A DNA stretch of 57,983 nt from Discostella pseudostelligera (lineage: Eukaryota; Bacillariophyta; Thalassiosirophyceae; Thalassiosirales; Thalassiosiraceae): contig JALLBK010000172.1 in assembly GCA_036940085.1 (NCBI GenBank), positions 1 through 57,983 on the forward strand. Reading direction: 5' to 3'. Below are positions 40,585-51,875 of this stretch, one piece after another. The position numbers were made by a program, and so were the translations under genes. Position 1 is the first letter of the stretch. Each line of letters opens with the position of its first letter. Below the pieces are notes generated by a model. It saw nothing but the letters and a program-made list of their open reading frames with translations. It was not told the DNA's origin and ran no database searches.

Positions 40585-43417
40585 ATGAAAAGAAATATTA
40601 GATCTACAACAGCCAGTTCATCATCCGCAGAGGCGGCAGGAGCGGATGACAATAACAACAACTTGTACTTCCCTATTCATCCTCCGCAACATTCAAAAAT
40701 GTCCACGCGAGGCAACGGTAAATCACAGCGACATCTCGAAGATAATAATGATGAGGCACGTGACCCTCGTGGAGAAGGACGGGCGCGATCATTGTCGTTC
40801 GTAGTATCAGAGGGAGTGGAGGGGGCGGAGGCAGGCGGAGGCTTCACAGCGAGAGGGCTGTGATGGTGGAATACCATTCGATTGTTCAACAAAGAAAAAG
40901 GCTAAGAACAACGCTACTGCTGTCGTCAAGACAGAAATCGAAGCAAGGACCACAGAGGAAAGGAGAAAAAGGAAGTCGAATGCTACTTCTTCCAATAACA
41001 CTACTCTTGACATTGATCTTGCTTCTCAAGCATCGTTCGATCAGGAGGCGATGCTACAAGTAGTACCCTCAACTTATTCATTTGGTGGACTATCGGCTTT
41101 GAACATTGACGGCGGGTCTGGTAGTGGCAGTTATAATGAAGGTGGCGGTGGTGACGCCACAATTGTCGATCCAAACGTCACGACCTCACCTGCAAACCCT
41201 ACAATCGACGATCTTACTCTCATGGATGACAATATCAATCATTCGTCTTGGGATTTGTTGAACCAAGCGGATTCCTTTGGCTTTAACCTCCTTGGAAGTC
41301 AGGGATCATTGAGTTTTGAGCATGATGAAGACATAAAAGGAGGCGGTGGTGGAGGTGCTGGCAAAAACAATGATGCTTCCAAGGAAAAAGTAAATGGTGG
41401 AAATGAAAAACCGATTGTTGACTTGACATCTATAGTGACTGCATCCTTGGATGATCAAATCCGTACTACTCCGACGAAACAAACATCAACTCGGGAAGGT
41501 GGGGCAGTGGATACTACAATTGTCAACAATGCATTACATAATTGGATCCCACCCAATTCCTCGCCACCGCCGCCGCCATCAACGCGGCAACAGCATCGCA
41601 GGAAACATCATGGGGAGACGTACAGTCCACATCTTCGTCCTACTCAGCCTCATCTTTCTCATCATGGCACTCTCGTTCACCAACGACCATCGTCTCAATC
41701 CAACCATCCTTACTACAATGCTGCTCCTCACCAATATCCACATCTTCCAGAGTCAAGGTCGGATGTTCCACAATATTCATCGTACAACTTCATGGATGAG
41801 GAACTTCGAGAGGACACAATTGGCGGGAACAATATCAACAAAGATAGCAAACACAAGAAGGACATTAATAACAGTGACAGCCTCCTCAACTTTGACAATG
41901 ATCCGTTCAAGTATGCATTTGGTGATCCGAACAAGATCGCTGCTACTACTTCTGCTGGAGGAAAAGGAGGCCGAAACAGAAAGAGCCATGGTGGTGGAAC
42001 AGTACCGACTGCGTCCAGCCAAGCGAAGAAGAGAAAGCAAGAGGATCGTTCCCATGGAAGTGCTAGAGCTCCTGCTCCGTCGCAGTCGTCGAAGTTACCT
42101 GTGACCATGGTCACTAAAGGAATGTCCGACGCTCGCAACCACCACCATCAACGGGTTGACAAAGGAAGTGGACGATCAAGTGGCGAGATGAACAGGCTGT
42201 CACAACAGCAACAGCAGCACATTTCAGTGATGCACTACCAAAGCAAATGCCATCAGCATCGCATGACATGGAATGATCCCATCCAAAACGCATTTTTGCC
42301 TCCAGTGCCATCGTCGGGTCCGGCACATCAACAGAAGCATCCTTCAGCGCCATCAGCTCCGCGGCCATCGGCATCGTATCATAATCCACCGCCATGTAAA
42401 GAGGTGTACATTACGACTCAGACACCGCCAACCATGACTCCTACCAGCGTGGCTCCTGCTTCTGTTGGTAGGAGAGGAGCATATCAACCGCCGATTGTGG
42501 CTGCACAGTACGCCCATCATCATCACCACAATCCGCCTTACAATTACCCTCCTCACAGTAATGCTGCACCTCCGATGGCGATCCCTCCTCCATTCGATCC
42601 AGGTAATATGGTCAACCAAGTTCCCAGACCTACCTTGACTTCTCCAATGGCTGCTGTGTCTCCTGTCGTTCCTAATAGGCAACACCCTCCTCAGCAACGT
42701 CATAAACCTACCAAGGGGGTTGCTCTCCTGGCGTTACGAAATGGCAAGCAGTTATCACGCACTCAGGCTCCGGGCATTGGTTGGCCGCACGAGGAGGACT
42801 TGCTTCTCACGAAAATTATGTCGAATCACAAATCATCGCATGTGGATTGGGATGCGCTGTGTAAGGAACCAGGCTTGGCAAGTCGAACGGCACGGGAATG
42901 TCATGACCGATGGACGAGGTACCTCAAACCGGGAAGTAGGAAAGGACAGTGGACGGAAGAGGAAGATGCTATTGTCTTGCGTTCGATATTTTCCAATGGA
43001 GGCTTGGGTGGAATCGCGGCTACTACTACTGCCACAGGAGTGGCACAGGAGGCTGGCGGCGTATCTTCGTCGTTCACGCAATGGGCGGACCTGGCTCCGC
43101 AACTGCCTGGTCGCACCGGGAAGCAAATACGTGATCGGTGGGTGAATTACTTGAACCCCGCCATTAACCACCTCCCGTTCAGCCGCGAAGATGATTTGCT
43201 GCTGTGGCAAGGACACAAGGAGCACGGCAAACGGTGGGTCGAAATCAGTGTCAAGGTATTCCACTCGACCAGGAGCGAAAACCACATCAAGAATCGATGG
43301 TATAGTGCCGCATTCAAAAAGTTCATCGCGAAGGAAATCGGCGTCGAGGCATATGTTGATTCCAAACAACACGAGGGGGGCAACCGAAAAGGAGATGACG
43401 ACACCAATAAGTCATAA
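40585..43417 (+). CDS. R1R2R3-type MYB DNA-binding protein (5' end uncertain)
   Basis: The main frame runs 41051-43417 (788 residues). Codon-like sequence in that frame begins further upstream, near 40810, with KKKAKNN, ERRKRKSN and LASQASFDQEA. A separate frame 40585-40863 (MKRNIRSTTASSSS...) also looks coding but is offset by one, so an intron I could not place or a sequence indel joins them. The MYB repeats lie near the C-terminus: R1 GWPHEEDLLLTKIM to ECHDRWTRYLKP; R2 KGQWTEEEDAIVLRSIF to KQIRDRWVNYLNP, with an Ala/Thr/Gly insertion of about 25 residues; R3 FSREDDLLLWQGHKEHGKRW to ENHIKNRWYSA. The rest is His/Pro/Gln-rich. It is probably a nuclear transcription factor. Confidence 0.85.
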
Positions 43418-43693
43418 TCGTGTAATCTGAAACATGGGGCGCTGAGGGTAATGATGTTTATGTGATGAGTGCATATGTTTATAAAGGTTCATAAATAGAA
43501 TTAGAACTGATTGTTTCTAAGTCTAGAGTGTCATAGATCCAATTCCGAATTCATGAGCACCCACACCTGATATGTCACATGGCGGATAATACATCCTCCT
43601 GCGCTGATTCTACCACATCTCATGAACTGCATATTGCGCAACTCCAAACAGCGTATCAACGATGGAGATGAAAACAATCAACTTCATTGCTTC

Positions 43694-46235
43694 TTACATC
43701 TCCGTACCCTCATTGCACCAATCAATTGGAAGGCACTCTTTGTGCTCAACATCTATTCGAGTCCACTCCAAGTAATCTTCTCGACTTCTCACATTTCCGA
43801 ACGAATAGTGCTCAACGTCCGTCAATACCAACTCGTCTCCATCTTTCTGTAGCTCCTCCAAGCTACATTCGGCATAGCCAACCAAGTGCTTTACTCGTTT
43901 GATCAACTGTATTGGACGATAAAGACAACAGCGACGCAAAAAACCATGCACAACGACCGGCAAGTGTGAGAAAACAATGATTGTCGATAATTGTTGACCT
44001 CGATTCAACATCGCATTGCATACGATTCTAAGAACTTACCCGTAGCTGTAACTGGTTTGAAAACCCTGGACCAGGCTTTCCAAAGAGCCTTCCAACAGAT
44101 CCCCAGAATTTCGGCAAACCCATCCTGCCAGGACGATACTGATGGGCAATCCAATTGTGTCTAGGTGCGTAAATGTCCCAACCATGTGTCCAGGCACGCA
44201 TTGACAGCATGATCTCCTCTCCCATAAAGCACCACGGCATGTACGGGTCAAACGGAACATCGGCCAAAAATTCAGCAGTCGTAAAGAAGAATCCAGCTGC
44301 AATGAATGGAATTTGCGTAGGATGATCTTCATCACCGACATAGCCCACCCCTGTATTGATGCGTATAATTTGGGATTCCACATCACTGTCCGAAAAGGTA
44401 CACGAACAGAGCCTCGTGCCGAGACTAGGTTGCCCTTCTAAGATCCCACCATTCTCTGCTTGGAATCCTGGCGGATAGCTACTCAATACTGCTGTTGGGA
44501 AGGAATTGGCACTCTTCAATTCATTGGTGTACAACTCATCCCAATGCTTGTAGAATTCCAAATGTGCATCCACCTGCATGAAGTAACGCTCGCCACCCCA
44601 TAACTTCGAAGCATAATACCGTGCCATGGCCGGACCCAAACTCTCTTCCTCATGGAGGTACAATACTCGAACTTGTCCATTATCGCAATACTTTTTGTGA
44701 TCTTCGGAAGTGCAAAACTCTTCAATGCCATTCCTATCGGGTGGTGCATCGCTAACTTTGGTAAAATCATGTCCATGCTTATCTCTCCCCACTACCTGTG
44801 CTCCTGTTCGACATTGCACGCCTGGCTCGCCTTCATATGGATCCAAACCTAGACAGTTCTGAACAATCGCACCAATGTACAATTTATCAGGATATTTCGC
44901 CTGATCGAATGCCCCCTTCAATGTATCACCGAGTAAATGATCACGGAAGCTGGCTAGTGAAACAAAGATTGAATCATCATCTCGAATGGGGAAGATAGGC
45001 TTATCGCGATAAGTCGTCTCAAAGGGTGCCAAATATTTCTGGGCAATTTTTACAAACCGTTCGTGGACTTCATTTCGTGTAGGTGTACTTCCCCGCGAGG
45101 CTAATTTGTTATTGGAGTTGTGAAGCGCATTGAGGAAACGAGCAAGCACGAGGGCAACGCCGGCAATCGTCGGATGTTTCCCGGATAATGTGTCGGAGAT
45201 GAGATCCTTTTGGTTTTTTATCTTCCGAGTATTCAATATGGGAGGTAGGGGTGGTAAGTAGGGAACTAGATGAGCCATGGCTGGATCCTTTATGTCATTT
45301 GCTTGCTCCAGTGTGTCATCCCCTTCGGCACCATCCGCCTTGTCCTCATCTTCTTCCTCTCCAAAGTTATTAAGTTCTTCTAACGCATCATCCCCATCTT
45401 TCCCAGCGGTATCAACAGCAAAACGATTATCATTCCATTCTGGACGAATATCTTCGGCATCCTCCTCCTTTGCTGCATTGTTTTTGCCCCATTCTGAAAG
45501 TTTGTCTTGTTGAAAAATGCGATGATGTTTATTGTCTCTCAGAGATGCTTTCTTTTCTTTTGATAGTGCATGCTTACTAGTTGGTTTCTTCTCTGTATGC
45601 TTCACTGTATCATGACGGCGAGAAGCTGTTTTTGCCAATGATATTTTTCCTTTTGGTTTCGTCAATGAATCGGCATTATTATGGTGATAGATGGAAATAG
45701 TCTTCTTCGTTGAAACTTTTGGTTGTTGACGATGGATTACCTGTGCTCCAAATGATCCGACCGAATTGGATTTCTTCATCACAGGTTCTTCCTGAACATT
45801 GTCGTCGTTTTCAGACGATGCCGATTTCATGTCGAATCTCCCCGCTGCCCTGCTGCTACTGATGCTCTTGCTCAACATAATTGGCAGAATAGGATTCTCG
45901 TCATGTTGCTTGCCCAGAACGTGCTCATCATGACGCTTGTGATGCCAATTAATGACGATAATGAATTGAATGGTCATTGCCAATGCGAGTAATATCACTA
46001 GGACAAGAAATGGAGTCGTGGAGGTGATGGACGTTGATGCATCCCCTTGATGACGCTTTTTCCGGAGTGAGGAGGAGGACTTTTCAAAGGTTCTACGACT
46101 GCTTATGCCCATGGTGCCCGTAGTTGAAGTTCGACTCTCTGCGTAGTCGCCGCCATGATCGTCAATGTTTACGCCACCGCCGCCGCTGCTGAATGCGGAT
46201 GATACAGCTGCAGGTGCTGGCCGATCTTGCATCAT
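43694..46235 (-). CDS. type II membrane glycosyltransferase (GlcNAc-transferase family), 2 exons
   Basis: Exons (minus) 46235-44040 and 43906-43694, intron 133 bp; 802 residues. The start is set at ATG 46235 because further upstream the open frame crosses promoter boxes. A single membrane segment (FLVLVILLALAMTIQFIIVI) lies at about 75-95, followed by a long charged stem. The catalytic region begins IFVSLASFRDHLLGDTLKGA and contains YFMQVDAHLEF (a DxH acceptor-donor motif), CSCTFSDSD, FIAAGFFFTTAEFLADVPFD and WCFMGEEIMLSMRAWTHGWD, all typical of the GlcNAc-type (PF11397-like) family related to Skp1 GlcNAc-transferase. The second exon supplies RLIKRVKHLVGYAEC and DGDELVLTDVEHYSFG. It is inferred to act in the Golgi. 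Confidence 0.88.
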
Positions 46236-46677
46236 TGTATTATGATTCGCAGGCTTATCAACAACCGAACACCATGGTAACCGTCGATTGGCTCGTCGTC
46301 GGAGTTGGGTGTTGGGTTTGGTGTTGGTTGGAGTTGTTGCTTGGAGTTTTGGGGCGGCCCGCCCCCCCAAGAGCGACTTATGGGCTTTCCCGCCATTTCT
46401 TGAAGTCTCCCGCCAAATCATTGCTCTGCAGATCGAGGCTGTAGATATTCTGTCCGGTGGCAGGCAACTGTCACTCATTGCCGCTGCGACAAGAATCACT
46501 TCTCACAGCTTCTCCAAGCTAGGGCGGGGAGCGGAGAGACAAAACAAGAACACGATAAGGATAAGAGATATGAAATGAAATAGATGGCTCTTGTTCTTAC
46601 AATGAATTATCTCTTCCAATGAGTGTCGTGTCGGCAGGCACATAATTCGACAAAGGTGTTGCATATCAACATCAACG
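46236..46677. promoter_or_regulatory. divergent promoter with two TCCCGCC boxes
   Basis: Boxes TTTCCCGCCAT at 46386-46396 and TCTCCCGCCAAAT at 46406-46418, next to a GGCCCGCCCCCC run at about 46355-46368. They lie between the glycosyltransferase (-) and the anchor-L gene (+). Confidence 0.55.
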
Positions 46678-48067
46678 ATGATGGCCTTAATTCGCAATCG
46701 CATAGCACCGGTGGTTCTGCTCGCGTGGCAGTCTGGCGCCCAAAGTGAGTTATGCATTGTATAGGTGACGACTTTGGTCCACAGAATCATCGTCGTCTCT
46801 AACATTATCTCATCTGTTTCCTCTTTCTCATCAAACAGTTACCTTCGAATACCAACCAATCGAGAATTTAATCCAGAACCATCTTCGGAATACCGATACA
46901 AACATACAGATTCGTAACATCCAAGCATCTTCCTCGTCGTGCTATGCATTATTTGATAATGGACACAGTGTGGGAACGACCCAACGGACGTCGGAAGCCA
47001 TGGACGCAGAAGAATATTTGATTCCAGATCGAGGGATAATACTCAGTACTGGTCAGTCATTGGACGGCAATACTAACCAAAGCATGCAAGAGAGCACGGA
47101 TGGTGCAAATGACCTCGAATCACAAATACTAGACAACACAGTAGACGTCTTCGATCCATGCTTCATTCAATTTGAATTCTCGTGTCCCATCGACGCTGGA
47201 AGATACAGTACCAATATCGACTTCAGATATGTGTTTGGATCAGAGGAATACAACAGTACGATGCACGAGGATGTTGCTGATGAAAGGAGCAAAGCATATC
47301 CGTACAACAATGATGCATTTGGAGTTTTCTTGAATGGGCAAAACGTTGCGCTTGTTTCAAATGGTACTGCAGCTGATGGAGAGGACGATCGGGTAATTCT
47401 ACCGATCACAATCAACAACATCAATAACAAGGTAAACTCGGATCTCTTTGTTAACTATCCGTCGCAATCACAATTCGATGCTGGTGGATTTACAACAGAA
47501 TTGATAGCGTCCGGACAAGTCTTTCCCGGTTGGAACTCCATCAAATTTGTGATAGGAGATGCAGGCGATAGACATCTAGATTCATGGGTATTTCTCAAAG
47601 CAGGTTCGTTCTCTTGTACGAGAGTGGAGGGTGCTGCCAATGCAGGAGCACCCACCACCTTTCCTGCAGAGACTGTCACGACATTTCCTACAGAGAGTCC
47701 TCCAACGGAGATTGAGCTCACAGAGAGTGTGCCGACAGAGAGTGAGAGGGCTGATAAAGATGAGGAAGGAATTATTGTAGAGTCAAAATTCGAAATGCAA
47801 ACTTCCATGGCGATAGGTCTAATTGTACTGATAGGGCTACTTGCACTTGCAATGCCATTGGTTGGACTCTCATTCTACGACAAGAAGAACGGCTGCGGAT
47901 GTGGACAACAGAGCAAGCGATACGGCAAACCCAAAAAACAACCAGTCAAAAAGGAGCCTGCAAAAGCGGAACCAGCCAAAAAGGCAACAAAGGACAAATC
48001 CGACACTAAAGCAGCCGACATTGAAACGGGGAGGTACATATCACGTACAACTATCATTGTAATTTAG
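46678..48067 (+). CDS. choice-of-anchor-L-type surface protein, 2 exons
   Basis: Exons 46678-46744 and 46839-48067, intron 94 bp; 431 residues. The signal peptide is short (IAPVVLLAWQSGAQ). The body (about 40-270) follows the choice-of-anchor-L pattern known mainly from bacterial surface proteins: early YALFDNG and GIILSTGQ, then FDPCFIQFEFSCP, FRYVFGSEEYN, NDAFGVFLNGQNVALVSNG and SWVFLKAGSFSC. A Thr/Glu/Ser/Pro repeat linker follows, then a membrane helix (MAIGLIVLIGLLALAMPLVG) and a Lys/Ala-rich cytosolic tail. It is probably an adhesion or recognition receptor; that is inference. Its 3' end converges with TSPO at about 48.1 kb. Confidence 0.8.
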
Positions 48068-48124
48068 AGATACATGTAATTCAACTTGTTTGATATACGT
48101 ACTGGCATCTACACCTGCTCATGT

Positions 48125-49224
48125 TTACTCTTGTCGATTGAGACGATATATACTCCAATTCAACATGGTAGCCACCGTCACCCACAAGCACGTTGGCAAA
48201 AGCAAAAGTCCGGCAATTCGATCCACCCGACCGAACAAGTAGGCGCATAACCATAATGCACTCCAAAAGGTGAATATCACAGCCAATCCGCGACCGGTAC
48301 ATTCCAATCCAAAGAATACTTTGTTCCATGCATCGCCCAGTGAGAGGTGGGCGCAGTATGCCAATAGCGGGAGGGATAGTTCCATTTTGTTGGTACTACT
48401 ACCAGAAGCGCCAAGTAATTTCGACACCGCCATGAATTGAGTAGGTTTGCTGATTACGAGCCACATGATAGGGAAGAGCCATCCACTGTAATAACGCAGG
48501 ACATCGCGGAATGCTGAGTGAATCGTTGAATGCCAAGATTTCTTCGACGAATGGAAGGTATACACTTACGGTGGATTCCATCGTGGCTTCTTGAGATTAG
48601 CATACCAATTTGCATCTCCCTATTTTACAACCAATTCAGACCAGTGAAATTCTATTAGTATATGCATAAAATGACAATGTATACATATTCACGGCACACA
48701 CTCACCGGAATTTGATTTGGATCCAATATCTGTTTGGTGGCAGCACTCAATCCGCTATCGACAATAGAACCAAAGGTTGATGAACCAAAGATGATGGAAA
48801 GGAGTACGATGGTTTGAAATATTGCTATCGCCGGCGAGTTGCCATTTTGATTGTTGTTCGACTTCAATGTAACGATGAGGTCGACGAGAGCGTACATGAG
48901 ACTTGTCTCGACTGCTGCCCCGAATGCAATTTTGGCAAAGAGTCGAGGTGTAGAATCGGAGCATGCACCACCCCTAGTAATAGTCTGGTGGATTGGGACT
49001 ACATTCGTCTTCCCCATCGGCAGCGAGTGGGTGTCATAATTGACATCCAGCAGCGACGTCGTGGTGGTGGCAAAGATTCTGTTCCGATCGACGTCATGAT
49101 GAGAGCCCACTCGCCGTCCATTCGACCAAGAAGGCCGTCGTTGTCCGTGGATGGCGGTGACTGTTACTGCTAAAGGCAGGACTAGACAACATCCGAGCAG
49201 GGATTGTAGGATTCGGGGCACCAT
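48125..49224 (-). CDS. TSPO: TspO/MBR (translocator protein) family membrane protein, 3 exons
   Basis: Exons (minus) 49224-48706, 48619-48570 and 48485-48125, introns 86 and 84 bp; 309 residues. From about residue 174 the TspO pattern is clear: NWYANLKKPRWNPPGWLFPI then MWLVISKP, LGDAWNKVFFGLE, FTFWSALWLCAYLF, GLLLLPTCLWVTVATMLNWS, five helices. Before it lies a signal-peptide-like start (LQSLLGCCLVLPLAVTVTAI), a poorly conserved segment, and two extra hydrophobic helices (about 100-160). Family members bind porphyrins, cholesterol or other lipids in mitochondrial, ER or plastid membranes; the location here is unclear. The start is ATG 49224, since upstream in-frame sequence crosses promoter boxes. 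It is divergent from proline dehydrogenase. Confidence 0.88.
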
Positions 49225-49715
49225 TCTGAGATGATACGATAAGTATGGGATGAAGCTCACAGTCGAATTGATTGATTGATGAAAAGACGGAAGGCAGAAC
49301 GCAGACTTTCCGGGCACTCTAACTCTATTATCTATTATCCGAGGGACAATGTTCCCGCCATATCCTTTCTCGATTCTTCTTCCCGCCATGTCTGTCTCAT
49401 CCAACTCCAACTCGAGCGAACTCCGACGGCACCTCGACCATGAAGAAAAGTTCTGATTCTCTCTTCACCGTCACCTCACCGCGCCACCTCTGTCTTGTTC
49501 TCCATCGACATCGACATCGACATCATGGCCTGCCTACAGCCTCCTTTGCGCATCGCACGAGCAGAGGCCCTTCGTCTCCCTCTCGCATCCTCACCGGTGT
49601 TTTCAAATTTCAATTTTAAAGTTTGTTGGGCACCGCGTGTGCCGTCGATATTGGACAAAACAATTTTAGACTAGTCACTTCATTGGTATGTTCGTCACAA
49701 CGGAGAGTGCTGGCA
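49225..49715. promoter_or_regulatory. divergent promoter of TSPO and PRODH with two TCCCGCCAT boxes
   Basis: Boxes TTCCCGCCAT at 49352-49361 and TTCCCGCCAT at about 49380-49389, 28 bp apart in the same orientation. A GACATC repeat (about 49507-49525) follows on the PRODH side. Confidence 0.55.
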
Positions 49716-51739
49716 ATGCAAAAAATTATGATGCCAGGTGTATTGGCGGCTGTATTTTCCAGCAAATCTGCCGCCGCTGCTGGTATCGCGCGTTTTTCCT
49801 CCACTTCCGCTTCGCCTCCTCTCTCCAGCGTCGCCAACAACTATGACGTTACAATGAGCCATTCTTTGAAATCTTCGTTGTCTACAACCCAACCGTCGCC
49901 GCACTTGCAAAATGCAACCATTGACTTTGACAATTCTGCATCCGCCCATGGCACCAAATCCACTCTCGAACTTCTACGCGCCATACTCGTCTTCGAGTCA
50001 TGCCTTCGCTTACCATCCCTCGTTCAACATGCTGATAAATTGCTTCAATTATCTAACAAACTACTCGGAAAGACCATTACAAACACGGTAGTGAAGCACA
50101 CATTCTTTCGACATTTTTGTGCTGGTGAAAATAGTGCTGATATGAAACAGGTGATTGAGAAGTTACGACAATGCAATATTGGGGCTATTCTTGATTATGC
50201 CGCCGAGAGTGATGATGACAGTAAGAATGGTCCAAAGGGTAACGATCACAATGACAACATCAACAGCAGCGGTAGCAGCAAAGGTAGCACTAGCAAAATC
50301 AACCATAGAATTGACGAAGCATCATCCACATCGAAGCAGGGGGATATAATTGTCCAACCACCATTCAACCAACCGGCTCGCATCTACGATTACGAATCCG
50401 AGAGTGAATGCGATCAGCATGTATCAATATTCAAGGAATGCATCCGATCAGTACGAGATGTTTCCAATTCACCGCCACCAGGAGGAGGAGGAGGAGGAGA
50501 TGATGATGATGGTGGTGGTGGTGGTGGAGAAGGAGGATTTGCGGCCCTGAAGGTAACGGCATTGGGCAATCCCAAATTGCTGGAACGCATGTCGACCATG
50601 ATAGTTGAGGTGAAAAATCTATTTTCCAAGTTTGATGAGCATGGGAATGGGTTGGTTACTCAAGAGGATTTCATTCGATGCTATGGGTAAGAGAGAGAGG
50701 ATGCAATTGTGCTGACGGTATTTTGGTTCATGTTCACGTATCTAACTTCGTGCATTTGTGAATTCCCATCGCATCATCAACATCCCACATTTGCAACATG
50801 ATGTGAAACAGGCGCTACTTCAACGAAGACCAAGAGCATCTGGATGCAATTATCGGTGTACTGGATCCTAGTCAAACGAATGACATGATCGACTACATAT
50901 CCTTCAGTCAAATGATTACTCCCTACACATTATCCACCTTCACACTGAAATGCAAAGACGTCGGTCCATTAGCACAAGTAACTCCATCCGATGAGGAAGT
51001 CGTCCTCATGAGAAGAATGAGTGAACGATTGCATATCTTAGCCGAGGAGGCTGCCATCTGTGGCACTAAACTCTTGATTGATGCCGAACATACCAAATAC
51101 CAACCAGCCATTGATAATCTTGTCCTTGAACTGAAACAAAAGTACAATGCCAAAATTCGAACATCACGTCCAGTTATTTTCAATACCTACCAATGTTATC
51201 TCAAGGATGCACGTGAACGTATAATGACGGATTTACAGCGATCGGAGCGATTTGGGTTTCATTTCGCGGCCAAGTTGGTACGAGGGGCGTACATGATTCA
51301 TGAGAGAGAGCGGGCGAGGGAATTGAATCGACCGAGTCCAATTCATGACAGTGCATTTGACACACACGCTTGTTACGATGAGGTCATTGAGCTGTTGCTG
51401 AAGCATCGTCATTTGAACGGTCAAGGATTGGAGATTATGATTGCAACTCACAACAAGGAGAGTATTCAAAAGGCTGTTCACTTGATGAACGATCTCAACC
51501 TTGGACCGAACGACGATAGTGTTCACTTTGCGCAACTGTATGGCATGTCAGACAATCTAACATTCACACTCGGAAAACATGGCTACAATGCATACAAATA
51601 TCTGCCGTATGGTGAAGTGCAACAGGTTATACCTTATTTGGTGAGGAGAGCTCAAGAAAATGGAGATGTGCTGGGAAAGGCAAAGTCAGAAGTAGTCTTG
51701 TTGCGCGAGGAGCTGAAGGAGCGATTCTTGCTTGCCTGA
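49716..51739 (+). CDS. PRODH: proline dehydrogenase, mitochondrial, with an EF-hand, 2 exons
   Basis: Exons 49716-50686 and 50812-51739, intron 125 bp; 632 residues. The start at MQKIMMPGVLAAVFSSK gives a mitochondrial presequence. The flavin TIM-barrel motifs are present: LLIDAEHTKYQPAID, FNTYQCYLKDARERI, FAAKLVRGAYM, IMIATHNKES, FAQLYGMSDNLTF and YKYLPYGEVQQVIPYLVRRA. Between the N-terminal part and the barrel lies an EF-hand (DEHGNGLVTQED, about residues 309-320), as in some animal and protist PRODH. A Gly/Asp-rich insert (GGGGGGDDDDGGG) precedes it. The enzyme oxidises proline to pyrroline-5-carboxylate and passes electrons to quinone at the inner mitochondrial membrane. Confidence 0.95.
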
Positions 51740-51875
51740 ATATAGGTTCAGTTCGAGTGTCACCGAAGGATAGAGAGCGAACAAAATACTAGTCCGAAGT
51801 TCCATAAAATACCTAGACGTTATTGCACCATACTTCATTACTCAGGCGCCGGCTGTCATCGTGGCTTTAACATCA

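Noticed and set aside
41451..42104. 217-residue ORF inside the MYB gene
   Set aside because: Frame shadow of the low-complexity part of the MYB gene; Arg/Ser-rich by composition, no domain.
43622..43902. Small plus-strand ORFs at the 3' end of the glycosyltransferase gene
   Set aside because: They overlap the coding strand of the last exon of the glycosyltransferase in antisense and show no features.
46236..46499. Upstream extension of the glycosyltransferase frame
   Set aside because: It contains two TCCCGCC promoter boxes and the CCCCCC run; the ATG at 46235 fits a type II membrane protein.
49225..49410. Upstream extension of TSPO
   Set aside because: Crosses two TCCCGCCAT boxes and delays the signal peptide; 49224 gives a clean start.
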